Translations under genes and position numbers: made by a program
Notes under the pieces: generated by a model
Told to the model about the DNA's origin: nothing
Database searches by the model: none
What the model saw: only the letters and a program-made list of their open reading frames with translations
Shown: in pieces, positions 32,835 through 44,183 of the stretch
Position numbering within the stretch: position 1 is the first letter of the stretch
Layout: each line of letters opens with the position of its first letter
Assembly: GCA_030770535.1 (NCBI GenBank)
Contig: JASVEC010000006.1
Location: forward strand, 1,240,001 to 1,304,000
Length of the DNA: 64,000 nt
From: Batkoa obscura
Taxonomy: Eukaryota > Entomophthoromycota > Entomophthoromycetes > Entomophthorales > Batkoaceae
Direction of reading: 5' to 3'

Positions 32835-34390
32835 CTAACCTTGATACTCTTCATTGATCTTCCCATCAAATTTTTCTATACCATGTGCGTTAATTGGGTT
32901 AATCATATAGATAATAATTGAAGAAAATCCCGCCAAAGCACAAAATACGGCTGAAAAGATCATTCTTACATCCCCATAAGTAGAAATAACTTGTTCAAAT
33001 TGACTCTCTGGAAATCGTCATATATATTTCATCTGATTCATGGCTCCTTCAATACCAATTTCTCCTCTGATTCTTTGGTTAATTAATATGGGTACCACTT
33101 GAGCCCAAATTACGCCCGTAATTGTACTTCTAATAGCACTAATGATTTGTACTATTTGAATTGTACTAGCTGTAATAGTAGCATTATATTTATTTATCGA
33201 TTTCTGATAGACTATGGCTATACTTGTATGTATATCTATTCTAGCTTGTCCAATCCCTGAAAGTGCTTGAGTAACATGGATTGATAAATCACTTGAATGA
33301 GGGAATCTTACTGTTATCATTGCTCTTAAATCTATACAATTTAATTTTGCACCCGCAATTGACGATTGTTTAAAATTAGGAATTTTTTTAGTTAACTCAT
33401 TTTATCAAAGCTGAAATTAAATAACCTGTTTGATACCCTTTGAATAATAAAGAAGTACTAGTTGGATTAGGTTTATGTAAGGTTATAAAATATAGGTGAA
33501 GATACTGCCAGTTTATCACGGTATGTAATAAGATTAAAGAAATGATTAAAATAGTACCTGACATTGTTTTATTTTTAAATATTAATAATGGGATTAATGA
33601 GGATTTAGTATATTTAGATTCCCATACAATTAAACCAATAAGTAAAACAATTCCAATAACAATTAAAGCTATCATATTTGGGCTACTCCAACCATTTTCT
33701 AATGTGGCTACAATGTTGAAGGGTAGTAAGGATGCCAATAGCCCAGCAACTAGCAACGTAAAGCCAATTAAGCCTAACTCTTGATAGATATTCTTTAAAC
33801 CGCTATTAAGACCAAATTGTTTGGTGCTGGCAGAAGTATCAGTTTGCATCTTAGCTTTACGTTGTAATGAAAGTATTTTTCCAAAAAGTAGCGATATTTA
33901 AGGGATGAGTATAATATTAGGAATTAAATAACCCCATCTCCATCTAAGGTTTGCACTAACCGGAGTTACAAATAAAGTTTCCAACCAATTACTCAAAAAC
34001 ATAGGGCATCATATCTATTGAATCAAACATAGCTCTATTTGCTGACGAGGTTAAATCGGCTAATAAAATAGCTTCATAACCAGTAGATTTTGAATACAAT
34101 AGGATAAGGGTCATCTCTAATAAACTATCCCCTACCTTAAATACACTTATTATATAGTTTGCTTTAAACTTATCTAAAGCAATATTAAAAAGACTATAGT
34201 TAAAATTAGATTGTAATGAAGTGACGAAAGTTATAAGGAAGATACCAATGTAATGAATCAATAATTCTTTTTTAGTCATCATAATACGTAAACTTGCCAT
34301 CCGCCTTGTACCCAATTCACTACCAATAAAAGTTTTGTTAAGTTGCTTATTATCTTCAATACTAGTATATTCATTTATATCCCTTATCAT
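32835..34390 (-). pseudogene. Decayed MFS siderophore-iron transporter (SIT/ARN type)
   Basis: Pieces of one major-facilitator protein lie in order on the minus strand but in different frames with several stops. The N-terminal part (34390-33989) includes IYIG-like IGIFLITFVTSLQ and LADLTSSANRAMFDSID, comparable with the ADTSSLRNRALFSS segment of fungal siderophore transporters. The middle (33849-33397) has several membrane helices. The last part (about 33320-32835) ends with a helix and a polar tail. Some helices between the first and second piece are missing and at least four lesions interrupt the frame, so it cannot encode a working transporter. Intact SIT proteins have 12-14 helices and import ferric siderophores. 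Confidence 0.72.
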
Positions 34391-35018
34391 TTTTTATTAA
34401 AGTTTTAATACATTCAAAATCCTTTAATCTAAGTATCTTTTTATAATAATCTACTTTAAGGATTTTTATTGTTAAACTTATTTCCATCTAATAAGCTTTA
34501 TTGTCTGATCTTTAATTTAATTTTCATATCATTAATAAGTTATGACTATATAATACCCATTAATTATTGCCCTTTGCTTTTTCCATACCTCAGTAGTTTT
34601 ATTACTAATTTTGCTAATCTAGGCTTATAGATGTGTTATAAAAGTCTGTAATCATATTCTTTTACTTTACAACTTTATAATTTTCCCATGTGTTATTTGG
34701 AGTTATATAACAAGCAACTTCGCTTTTTAAAATTAACAAAAGCATTCAAAATTCCTATAAATTAAACAACGCTTTATTCATTGTTTCAATAGAAGTTTTG
34801 TTTTTATGTAGCCTTTACAAAAAATAACCCGCATTAATACACTTGATGATAGCCTTAAAGTTACAACCCTCTAGTCAGTTACTTTAGTATTAAATCACCA
34901 CAAGAGAATTTGTTCCGATTATTATCAACTGTTACACAACATTGAAACCTTAGTGAAAGTGGAATAAAAAACCTTGTTTGGTAGCAATATAATACTAATA
35001 ATTTAAATTTAAGCAGGG
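34391..35018. other. Intergenic spacer
   Basis: No exon or repeat was recognised between the decayed siderophore transporter and the promoter of the next gene. Confidence 0.5.
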
Positions 35019-35025
35019 TATAAAA
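35019..35025 (+). promoter_or_regulatory. TATA box of the MCT-like pseudogene
   Basis: TATAAAA lies 61 bp upstream of the ATG at 35080. The paralogue at 37721 has TATAAAAAG at nearly the same distance. Confidence 0.6.
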
Positions 35026-35079
35026 CGAAAATGTTTAGAATCAACATAAATGATTTTCTGTAAAAAAACGATATTTAAA

Positions 35080-36405
35080 ATGAAGGGTACTACAACTATA
35101 GAAGAAAAAATGGATCTGAGCACAGAGCTGGATGTTAATACCGTATTTGAAATAACAAGCAAAGATATATCAGGCCAAGATACAGAAAAGCAACTTCAAT
35201 TGGATGGTGCTCAAGGTTGGATCGTAGTAGCTGCTAGTTTTTTTTATCTATTTGTAGTTTTAGGCAGCATCTACAGCTCCGGAATATTTATAAAGTATTA
35301 TTCTGATGAGCTGTTTAAAGATGAAGCAGCCTTAACTTCACTAAGTTTCATTAGTACTTTAGGCATTTCAACTAATACCCTAGCAGCTATCTTTACTAGG
35401 AGGTTAGCGGATAAGATAGGCTATCAAAAGACTGCTCTTATTGGTTCGGTGATTTACTCATTAGGCTTACTATTAGCTTCATTTAGTAAGGAAGTCTGAC
35501 ACTTGATTTTAACACAGGGGGCTATGGTAGGTATTGGTAGCTCTATTGCCTTTATTCCAGCAGTAAGCGCTCCTATACAATGGTTTGATAAATATATTGG
35601 CTTAGCAACTGGTATTTCTTTAGCAGGTTCAGGAGTTGGTGGTTTAGTATTAAATCCAACAACGCAATATATGGTAAACAAATTAGGCTTTCGATGGGCG
35701 CTTCAGATACAGGTTGTCATCTCTATTGTTGTATTATCAATCGCTGCTTTCTTTTTAAAAGAAAGGATCGAGGTTACAAAAAAGAGCTCTTGGTTTGATT
35801 TTTCAAAGTTTAAAGATCGTAGATTCCTTATAATCTTTTTTGGTGGCTCTATATGCGCTTTTGGCTACCTTGTACCGCTGTTACTTATGAGCAAGTATGC
35901 TCAATCAGCTAACCTCACTGATACTCAAGGTGCTATGTTGGTTGGTTTATTAAATGCTAGGTCTGCTATTGGAAGAGTGGCGTTAGGTAATTTAGGAGAT
36001 TATTTTGGTAGACATATTATACTTTTTCTTTCTATTACTCTTAATTCCTTTTTGTGTTATTTTATATGGACGTTTTCATATACTTTTAATATGTTACTAC
36101 TATTTTGCATTTTATATGGTATAGCTGCTGGAGGTTTCGTTTCAATGCTACCAGTGGTTACAATTCAATTGTTTGATGCAGAAGGCATTGTAAACATTAA
36201 TGGATTACTTTACTTTGGTGCTGGGATCCCTAGTTTAATTGGCACCCCTATTGCATCAGCTATATTAACTGCTTCAAGTTCTGGGTTAAGTAAGCCTAAC
36301 TATATTCCCGTTATAATGTACTCAGGCACCTCCGCTTTATTAGGATCGATGTTTTTCCTTGTTCTTAAACCTGTGGTTAACAGAAAAGTATTCATACGCA
36401 TATAA
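35080..36405 (+). pseudogene. Monocarboxylate-type MFS transporter with one in-frame stop
   Basis: A single-exon reading frame of about 441 codons, colinear with and closely similar to the intact transporter at 37721. It has a polar N-terminus (about 45 aa), DGAQGWIVVAASFF at the start of helix 1, twelve expected helices and the shared C-terminal run ending NRKVFIRI. A TGA at 35497-35499 replaces the Trp codon that the paralogue has in EIWHLFLTQG, after about 139 codons. The remaining 300 codons are open, so inactivation is recent, or the site is a sequencing error. The ATG at 35080 aligns with the paralogue's start; an in-frame ATG at 35050 is possible. Confidence 0.85.
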
Positions 36406-36663
36406 TTTGAAACTATCTTTAATATTATTTTCAAGTTTATAGATAAGATCAATCGAATCAGTAGATACTAAATATACTAAAATAAAATACTACATGGTAT
36501 TTTTCAATGTATACTGTTATACTAGCATAAATTTATAATATGAAATTTTGGCTATTATTTTTATTCTGTGATTTAATTAAATACTAAAACAAAGTTAACA
36601 TGTTTTATAACAACATGATATTAGTTTTTAGAAATCTTTTGTTTACAGCTTAAAATAAACGGT

Positions 36664-36763
36664 ACATGGGAATGTTTTTTTATGTTTAAGAATTTTACTA
36701 ACTATTCTACTGAAATAGCGCTTGAAAAATGAAAAAGTTACGAAATCAAAAAACACCCCCATT
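36664..36763 (-). mobile_element. ATATGGGG-family MITE-like element, copy 6
   Basis: Left end ACATGGGAATGTTTTTTT, interior AATTTTACTAAC and AATAGCGCTTGAAAAATG, right end CACCCCCATT. The ends have diverged. Confidence 0.75.
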
Positions 36764-37237
36764 TATTTATTATTGAGTAGTTTAGAAATTGAAAACAAAT
36801 TTTACTTATTTCTTTAATTCTTGTATATATGTAATAATAAAATTTATTTTATTCTATTAAAACTGATATGCTGATTTCCTGTTTTTTGAATTAGTTATAT
36901 ACTTAAATACATCTATTATAGATAATAAATCATTTGTATTTTTTTTCAAACAATATTTTTAAAAAATAAAACAATATTAAATTACTTTAAAAATATATGT
37001 AAGATAAAACAAATATTTTAAAAATTAACTAGCAAACAGGTATTGTATACAAATATTGATAGTCTAGAATTTGTTGTTTCAATACAATTACATATTTTAT
37101 TATTCTGTAAAAATACTTTGTAAAATTCCAAAAATCATTTTCATCACAATACTAAATATGTTCCGATCTTTATAACTGAGTTAATAAATTCCTGTTTAAC
37201 AAATTTATCGACTATTAATAAATTAATTTGTGTTACT

Positions 37238-37328
37238 ATATGGTGATATATTTTTTTATTTAAGAAATTCATTAATCCTATTTTCAACTATAAAGTAAAA
37301 AGCTTGATAAAAAAACAAAGACTCCTTT
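37238..37328 (-). mobile_element. ATATGGGG-family MITE-like element, copy 7 (degenerate)
   Basis: Starts ATATGGTGATATATTTTTTT and continues with TTTAAGAAATTCATTAATCC, then an AAAAGCTTGATAAAAAAAC arm. Similarity is clear only at the left end; the centre is lost. Confidence 0.4.
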
Positions 37329-37658
37329 AATAATTACAATAAATACCTTTAGTATTTCCATTAAATAAGATAGCATTTTATGTTGCTACATAAATATCGC
37401 TTTATATTACTTTGTCTTAGCGGAAATGCTCATTATAAGAACTTAACATCATTGAACGCGAGCCACTTTAGCATGTTCGGCGAATTTTTTAAAGCACCTA
37501 CAAAACACCTTTTTATGAGCTGGTATAAGTCCAAATTACCCCGAAATTTGATGTTCTAATTACTGTAGATTATCTATATTTTCAAAACCACAAAATTTTT
37601 TAAATAAAAAAACCCATATAGTCACAATATACTACTAGTGATTCAACTGAAAAGACAG

Positions 37659-37667
37659 TATAAAAAG
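37659..37667 (+). promoter_or_regulatory. TATA box of the intact MCT-like gene
   Basis: TATAAAAAG lies 62 bp upstream of the ATG at 37721, matching the placement upstream of the paralogous pseudogene. Confidence 0.6.
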
Positions 37668-37720
37668 AGTGGTCCTAGAAACACCATGAACAATTTTCTA
37701 TAAAGAAATAAAATTGTAGA

Positions 37721-39064
37721 ATGAGAGATACCACAAATAACGAAACACTATCCCCAATTAGTGAAAAGATAGATCCAAGTGATGAACTGGGTTCTAATAG
37801 CACATCTAAAGGAACAAATAAAGATATACTAAACGAAAAGTCAGAAAAAAAATCTCAGTTAGATGGTATGCAAGGCTGGATTATAGTAACTGCTAGCTTT
37901 TTCAATTTATTTGCACTTTTGGGCATCGTTTATAGCGGAGGGATCTATATTAAATACTATGCTGATGAGCTATTTAAAGATAAGGTATCTTTATCCACTA
38001 TAAGTTTAATTGCAACTTTAAACACCGCGCTTTTCACTCTTTTAGCTCTATTCAGTGGAAGGTTCGCAGATAAGATAGGTTATCGTAAGGCTGCTCTTAT
38101 TGGTTCAATCATCTATTCATTGGGGTTGCTATTAGCATCTTTTAGTTACGAAATTTGGCATCTATTTTTAACACAAGGAATTATGGTAGGCGTTGGTGGT
38201 TCTATTACTTTTTTACCTGCAATAAGCGCACCCTCCCAATGGTTTGATAAACACATTGGCTTAGCAACAGGTATCGTAGTAGCTGGCTCAGGAATCGGCG
38301 GTTTAGTGTTAAACCCACTTATACAATATACATTAAATCATATAGGTTTTCGATGGACTCTCAGAATACAAGCTATCATCTCAATTACCATATTGCCAAT
38401 CACATCTCTCTTTTTTAAGGAAAGAGTTAAAGTCACAACAAAGAAGGCTTGGGTTGATTTTTCCAAGTTTAAAGATCGTAGATTTCTTGCAATTTTCTTT
38501 GCTGGCGCCATGTGTTCGTTTGGCTACCTTGTACCTTTCTTTCTTATGAATAAATATGCCCAGTCCATTAACCTTTCTGATACCCAAGGGGCTATCTTAG
38601 TTGGACTATTAAACGGCGGTTCAGCTATTGGAAGGGTAGTTTTAGGTACTCTAGGAGATCGTTATGGTAGAATTAACACCCTCATCATTTGCGTTGTTCT
38701 TACATCATTTTTCTGTTTTTTTATTTGGACATTTTCATATACTTTTGGCATATTAGCACTTTTCAATATTCTATATGGTGTAGTTTCAGGTGGTATTGTT
38801 TCAATGTCACCTGTAATTGTAGTACAATTGTTTGGGGTTGAAAGTATTGCAAGTATCAATGGGTTACTTTATTTTGCTTCTGGAATTCCGAACTTAGTCG
38901 GTACTCCCATCGCATCCGCTATATTAACTGCTTCAAGTTCTGGTCTAGCTAAACCTAACTACATCCCTGTTATAATGTACTCGGGTACCTCGGCTTTGTT
39001 AGGAGCGGTAGTTTACTTTATTCTTAAACTTATGGTTAACAGAAAGATACTTGTACGCGTATAA
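37721..39064 (+). CDS. Monocarboxylate transporter-like MFS permease
   Basis: A single exon of 447 aa. Fungal MCT-like (Mch/SLC16-type) permeases are plasma or vacuolar membrane carriers; substrates range from monocarboxylates to riboflavin, and none can be assigned here. Residues 1-47 are polar and cytosolic. Helix 1 follows DGMQGWIIVTASFFNLF, the place of the family signature D-G-x-x-GW. About twelve helices are visible, with the MFS loop GRFADKIGYRKAAL after helix 2 and GTLGDRYGR between helices 8 and 9. The long central loop (VKVTTKKAWVDFSKFKDRRF) divides the two halves. Its broken paralogue lies 1.3 kb upstream in the same orientation, so this is a tandem duplication. No introns. Confidence 0.9.
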   Translation: MRDTTNNETLSPISEKIDPSDELGSNSTSKGTNKDILNEKSEKKSQLDGMQGWIIVTASFFNLFALLGIVYSGGIYIKYYADELFKDKVSLSTISLIATLNTALFTLLALFSGRFADKIGYRKAALIGSIIYSLGLLLASFSYEIWHLFLTQGIMVGVGGSITFLPAISAPSQWFDKHIGLATGIVVAGSGIGGLVLNPLIQYTLNHIGFRWTLRIQAIISITILPITSLFFKERVKVTTKKAWVDFSKFKDRRFLAIFFAGAMCSFGYLVPFFLMNKYAQSINLSDTQGAILVGLLNGGSAIGRVVLGTLGDRYGRINTLIICVVLTSFFCFFIWTFSYTFGILALFNILYGVVSGGIVSMSPVIVVQLFGVESIASINGLLYFASGIPNLVGTPIASAILTASSSGLAKPNYIPVIMYSGTSALLGAVVYFILKLMVNRKILVRV

Positions 39065-40063
39065 TTTATAGTTTTACTATCTAATTTGTTTTGAATTTCA
39101 TAAAAATTTAGTTGGTGTATAATAAATATGAGCAAAGTATTAATTACTTAATTTTATTTTATAACACAATTTTTGGCATTTTTTTATATTATAGTACTTA
39201 GTAAAGCTAAAACAAAAGTGTATAGATCTATTAATTAAAATTTAGATTCAAGTTATAACATATGGGGATGTATTTTTTGTTTAAGGATTTTACTAACAAT
39301 CTTTCTGCTGAAATAGCGCTTGAAAATGGAAAAAATAATGAAGCCAAAAAAAACACCCCTATATCGAAATTTTACTATGATATAGACGAGTCAGCTTTAG
39401 AGATTAAATTAAGTTGAATATATTTTAACCACTTGAAATACAGATTAGTTTAACGGTTGGCCTTAGCTATACCCTTGTTAAATATTTCAACTAATAAATT
39501 GTTAAAAAGAGATGATAATTAGTACCAATTTTTCGTTTGCTTGTTAACATTTAATCCTTTGTAACATTAAACAGCTGTTTTTTCAATGAACTTAGCTTTC
39601 AACTTGGGCTATATATAAAAATATATTATAGTTTTTAATCTATCATCTATTTGTAAAATCCAAGTTTTATTAGTATTTAATTAATTCTTAAAAGCTAACC
39701 TCATGGACTAAATATTTTTGATGTGGTAGAATTTAAATCTAATTTAAAGAGTTGGTGGGCTCTGCCCGCCCAAATACGTTAAGTGATTAATTTAGCTATT
39801 CAAGTGATAGTTTATTTTCTTACAGCTAACCACATTATAGAATTTATAGTTTTATACAAATTTCTGACTGCAACTGCATTTTCTTAAAAATTTTATAAAC
39901 TAATAAATATAATATGTTGTCTAGAATAAGTATAAACATAACAAATTCAAATTTTTGCTATCATGACCATGAGATAAATCAGGGAGCAAATGTCCGAACA
40001 TAAAGCAAGCATAAATTAAGATGTAAAAAAATCAAATTCTTTTTTTGAAATATCACTTTTGAA
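39065..40063. other. Intergenic spacer with one MITE-like copy
   Basis: Apart from the element at 39260-39364, no gene or RNA was recognised. Confidence 0.55.
39260..39364 (-). mobile_element. ATATGGGG-family MITE-like element, copy 8
   Basis: Left end ATATGGGGATGTATTTTTTG, centre AATAGCGCTTGAAAATGG, right end AACACCCCTATAT. About 105 bp and well preserved. Confidence 0.82.
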
Positions 40064-41403
40064 ATGAAAGATCTGAATCAAACAGTATTAATTACTGGTT
40101 GCAGTGATGGTGGCATAGGTTCCTGCTTAGCAAAAACAATGGCCCTAAAGAATTACAACGTATATGCAAGTGCCAGAGACATGAATAAAATGAAAGACTT
40201 GAACGGTAACTAATTTTATAACAATATTAAGATATTTCAAATACAATATTTACCAAGCAATGAGCTAACAGATAAAATCTAGCATATGGGTGCAAACTAA
40301 TAGAGTTAGATGTAATGCAAGAAGAGAGCATAAAAAAAGCGGTTAACGGAATCATTGCTGCCGAAGGAAAGATTGACATCTTAATCAATAACGCAGGCGT
40401 TTCAGTTTCTAAACCGATCATTGAAGTAGATATCACCAACGTCAATAAGGTGTTTGAAACCAATGTATTTGGGGTTTTAAATCTTACTCAAGTTGTGGTG
40501 CCTCATATGGTAAACTAGAACTTTATTTGTCTATTAAGTTTCTTACCTCTATTTTCATTACTAGATCAATATTAAGAGTGGTACCATCGTCAACATCGGC
40601 TCTATCTCTGGACATATGACAGCCCCATTCGGCGCTGTCTATGGGGCTTCCAAATCCGCTATACATACCCTGTCAGAAACTCTAAGACTAGAATTGGCTC
40701 CATTCAATATTGACGTTTTAACGATTAAACCAGGGTATGTGGACTATTTTTTATTTGATTCACAATTAACGAATGTTTTAGATCTGTGAAATCAAAAATT
40801 GATGTAAATAATTTAATGCACAAAGAAGAAAAGAGTGAGTCGTTATATGACTCTATCTATGGTTATATAGTAAAAAGAGCTAATTATTCACAGAGTAAGA
40901 ACATTTATTTTAAAAAAAGTAAAATGACTGATGGATCTTTCAGCTCATTCTCCCATGTCTGCAGATGATTTTAGCAATCAAGTGGTCCATTTCATTGAAT
41001 CTAAGAGAAGCACTACCTTATCAAAGTTTTATTTTTACATCAATCCATTTGCTGTCATCATCTCTGCCTTAGCTTATCTTACCAGCTTATTGGTACCTAG
41101 TTTAAAGCCCAGTTTATCATTCTTTAATAGCTATAAATGGCCTTACTCTTCAGTTTTGGTTTTAGGTTTGAACTATATTTAATATTTAATTAACTGTCTA
41201 ATAGCATATGTATTTTTCTAGGTGGTGATATGTGGGTCTATTATGGTAGTAGGCTACTCCCTTCATTTATAATTGATTACATGATTTGGTCAATGTTTGG
41301 GTTAGGGCAACTTGCTTATATTTTAGATCACAAAAAGGATAATGTGAAGCCGGAGGCTGTTTCTGAGGTTACTGTTGCAGAAGATGATAAAAAAAAGATT
41401 TAG
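40064..41403 (+). CDS. Short-chain dehydrogenase/reductase, Ayr1-like
   Basis: Six exons: 40064-40205, 40283-40509, 40565-40734, 40782-40894, 40944-41165, 41222-41403; 351 aa. It is a classical SDR: the cofactor motif TGCSDGGIG (about 11-19), DILINNAG, the catalytic Ser in NIGSISGH, YGASK with catalytic Tyr and Lys, then the PG turn (TIKPG). The layout resembles Ayr1, the NADPH-dependent 1-acyl-dihydroxyacetone-phosphate reductase of lipid droplets and ER. Past the SDR fold, the C-terminal ~120 residues carry hydrophobic stretches (INPFAVIISALAYLTSLLV; LPSFIIDYMIWSMFGLG), so membrane attachment is likely. The first intron acceptor was chosen at 40282 because earlier AG sites lead to stops. 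Confidence 0.85.
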
Positions 41404-41775
41404 TTTTATTCCAAATTAAAATATTGACAAAAATATTATCATAAACAAAACAAATAACTTAAAATCTGATGATATAATAATATGAAGATTATAAAATAGG
41501 CCAATTATATCAAATAAAGTATATTGCCTAGTACTTAAATAAGATTTATTCAAAAATTCCTCGATTAGTATAAACTGGATTTTTTTCCAGTATTTAATAT
41601 ATTAAATATCTGTGGCAGATAATTTAAAAATACTTCTTTTATGTTATTATTTTATAAACTTAATTATTTAATAGGATGATCCATCAAAAATTATTCAATA
41701 GTTAGCACAAAATACAATAATACAACATTTAATCTAATTTAAATCTATAAATATCTCAATTTAATACTCTATAAC
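41404..41775. other. Short convergent spacer
   Basis: 372 bp between the SDR stop and the FYV7 stop; nothing recognised beyond presumed 3' ends. Confidence 0.6.
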
Positions 41776-42685
41776 TTATTTTTTCAACTTATCCAAGATC
41801 GAGTCCAAGACATTAGCTAAAACGGGCTGACCTCTTTTTGTTTTACGGCTCAATTTATAAGTTTGTTTCTTACGTTTCTTTAACTTGTCTTCGATTTCCT
41901 TTTTCTTTTTTTCTTTTTCTAGTTTTTCTTGCTAATTCAAATTAAAAAACCAATAAAATGACTAAATATCAATATTACTAGTTTAATTGCTTCCAATTCT
42001 TTTTTTTGTGCTTCTAAGTCTTCTAAACTCCTTTTAAATGGGTTTGGTTTGCTTTTTTTCATCCCTGGTTTTCTACTTTTGGTTAATCAATCTTTCTTTA
42101 TATTTTCAAAGCTTTTACTCTATTTCTTTAGTTCCTTTTTTATTGTCTTCTATATTGTATTCCTCTTCTTCATGCTGATCTTCTTCCTCTTCTTCTTCAA
42201 TGTTCGATCTAAAATTTATTAGTTTAAGTTCATTTTTACTTCTTTGAAGTACCTCTTTCTATTGACTTCCTTCTTTTTATTAGCTTTGTTTTTCTAAATA
42301 ACAATTAAAACAGATGCGATCATTTTTTTAGCTAACAAATTACCTTTCTGTCCTCATTGTCATTCTCCTCGTCCACTGAATCCTGTTGGTTCATCTTATC
42401 AACTTCATCGAAAACCTAATCATATTAATACTAATAACTATAATTTCGAAACTATCGAACCTCTTTATAAAAGTCGGGTGTTTTTAAATACTCCTCTTCT
42501 TCTTTATTAAGTAACACTTTTTTTACAAAGTTATCTTTTACTTTAGCATGCTGGATCATTCGCTGCTTCAGCTGTTTTCCTATCAAAATCTTTAGAAATG
42601 GGTTTTTTTATGACCCGATATAATTACTTTTCCCCTGGTATCTATTATTATTAAAATTATTATTTGTCTTGTTTAAATGTTTCAT
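41776..42685 (-). CDS. FYV7: rRNA-processing protein FYV7 (CCDC59 family)
   Basis: Seven exons read leftward: 42685-42628, 42579-42461, 42415-42344, 42293-42253, 42208-42119, 42075-41979, 41931-41776; 210 aa. Fyv7 is a nucleolar factor needed for 18S rRNA maturation. The protein is almost entirely charged. The C-terminal signature LSRKTKRGQPVLANVLDSIL corresponds to yeast Fyv7 TQRTRTGQP followed by the DLLDKI helix. The middle is strongly acidic (runs of Glu around residues 100-125), and the helix before the signature is Lys-rich. Seven exons in 633 coding bases is dense. One donor is an unusual GTTCGA. The start is 151 bp from the divergent YIPF6. Confidence 0.85.
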
Positions 42686-42836
42686 TTTTGATAAGAATAG
42701 TTTTTCAAATTCTCTTTAAAATCAAAAGTCAATTTCAAATTCCCAAGATTCTTGGTCCACCAATAAAATTTCCTTAAAATCTGATGAATCACTAAATAGT
42801 TTTTATTTTACTTTTTGTTGTTTATTCTTTATAAAA

Positions 42837-43799
42837 ATGAATACATTAGAAAGCGATTCATCATACCAGCCAACAAATCAACTAGACGGAAGGATTGGAG
42901 CGGATAACAATTCAAATAAGGTGTATGATACTTTAGATGAGTCCATTCAAGAGACCTTAGTAATATACTTTGAGATAGCCCTAAATACTATAAGCTAACA
43001 ACTTTTTCAATTCATAGTTGAGAGATTTATCAAACATATGGTTAAAGATACAGTTGGTTCTGATGCCAAACAGAGTAAATGACTCATTGAAGGAATGTAG
43101 GGTTTTTTTTATATAAAACTCAATATAATGAAATAAGATTAACGTTTCAATATACTAATACCATTTTTCTATAGGGGATCTTTGGGGCCCATTATTACTC
43201 TGTTTAAGTTTAGCAATGTACTTATTCATCAATTTTTCAAAAGATCCAAATTAATTTTTCAATTAGTTGTCTAAGCATAGGTGCTCCAGACAAACAGTCA
43301 GCTACCGTGTTTACTGGAATTTTTGTGATAGTGTGGATAGGTGCCTCAATAGTCACTATTAATTCAAAACTTCTGGGCGGCACTGTGTAGGATTTTAAAT
43401 CATTTATGTGTTTACGATTATTAATTTTTTTTAAATTTTAGATCATTTTTACAAAGTGTTTGTGTGCTTGGTTATTGTTTGTTTCCATTAAATATTGCTT
43501 CCATCTTGGCTTTGTTTGTTGGTAATCTGTTTATAAGATTGGCTATTTCTGTTATTGGGTTCGCTTGGGCTACTTATGGTAAGTTGTTTATTTACTTAGT
43601 TGGCTGTTACCTTTATTATATAAATATAGTAATAATCACATAATGGGATGATAATACGTTAATAGAATGTTTTACTAATTAAAATTTAGCTTCTATTGGG
43701 TTTTTGTCCTCCGTCAATTTACCAAACCGTAAGGCATTGGCCGTTTTCCCTATATTTTTATTTTATTTTTTTATATCTTGGATGATCCTGGTCTTATAA
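42837..43799 (+). CDS. YIPF6: YIPF6-like Yip1-domain membrane protein
   Basis: Six exons: 42837-42959, 43018-43096, 43175-43217, 43267-43386, 43442-43578, 43690-43799; 203 aa. YIPF proteins are Golgi five-helix membrane proteins that bind Ypt/Rab GTPases and support ER-Golgi traffic. The cytosolic N-terminus contains TLDESIQETLLRDL. Then comes WDLWGPLLLCLSLA, the segment IVWIGASIVTINSKLLGG, FLQSVCVLGYCLFPL and NLPNRKALAVFP, all diagnostic of YIPF6 rather than Yip1/YIPF5. Five hydrophobic helices are visible and the length is about that of the animal protein. Confidence 0.92.
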
Positions 43800-44183
43800 T
43801 CCTTTTAAAATGAAGTATTATATTAATTTTATATATGTAGCTATCACTTTTATTTTATCACAAATATAGTATCATTTATATATTATAATATTTTACTTAT
43901 GCACCATTATAAATAAAATTAAAGCTATTTACAAAAAAAATAAAAATTGACAATAGTTATAATCCAACTTATATTTATTTGACCCATTTAAAATATACAT
44001 TCTTTGTTTATTTCATAACTATCCAAACTACTAATAAATTACATCCAAGTTCTCAAAACTACAAAATCCAGCTTGAGTTTTTAGTGTAGCAAAAACTTCA
44101 AATTTAATTGGTCACTCCAACAAGCCTGCAAAGTTTTAACACCAAGTATTAATATTTTCGCTTACTTAATTTAACTTCATATA
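43800..44183. other. Intergenic spacer
   Basis: 384 bp with the YIPF6 3' end and UBC12 promoter; no distinct element seen. Confidence 0.55.

Larger units (their letters stand above)
36406..37658. other. Intergenic spacer with two MITE-like copies
   Basis: Separates the two paralogous transporters. It contains the element at 36664-36763 and a worn copy at 37238-37328; nothing else was recognised. Confidence 0.6.

Noticed and set aside
33542-33784. 80-codon plus-strand frame
   Set aside because: It is antisense to the middle fragment of the decayed siderophore transporter.
35497-35499. TGA in the MCT-like gene read as a recoded Trp or Sec codon
   Set aside because: All other genes in the window use TGG for Trp and use TGA or TAA/TAG as stops. 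A single site does not support recoding; a plain nonsense change is simpler.
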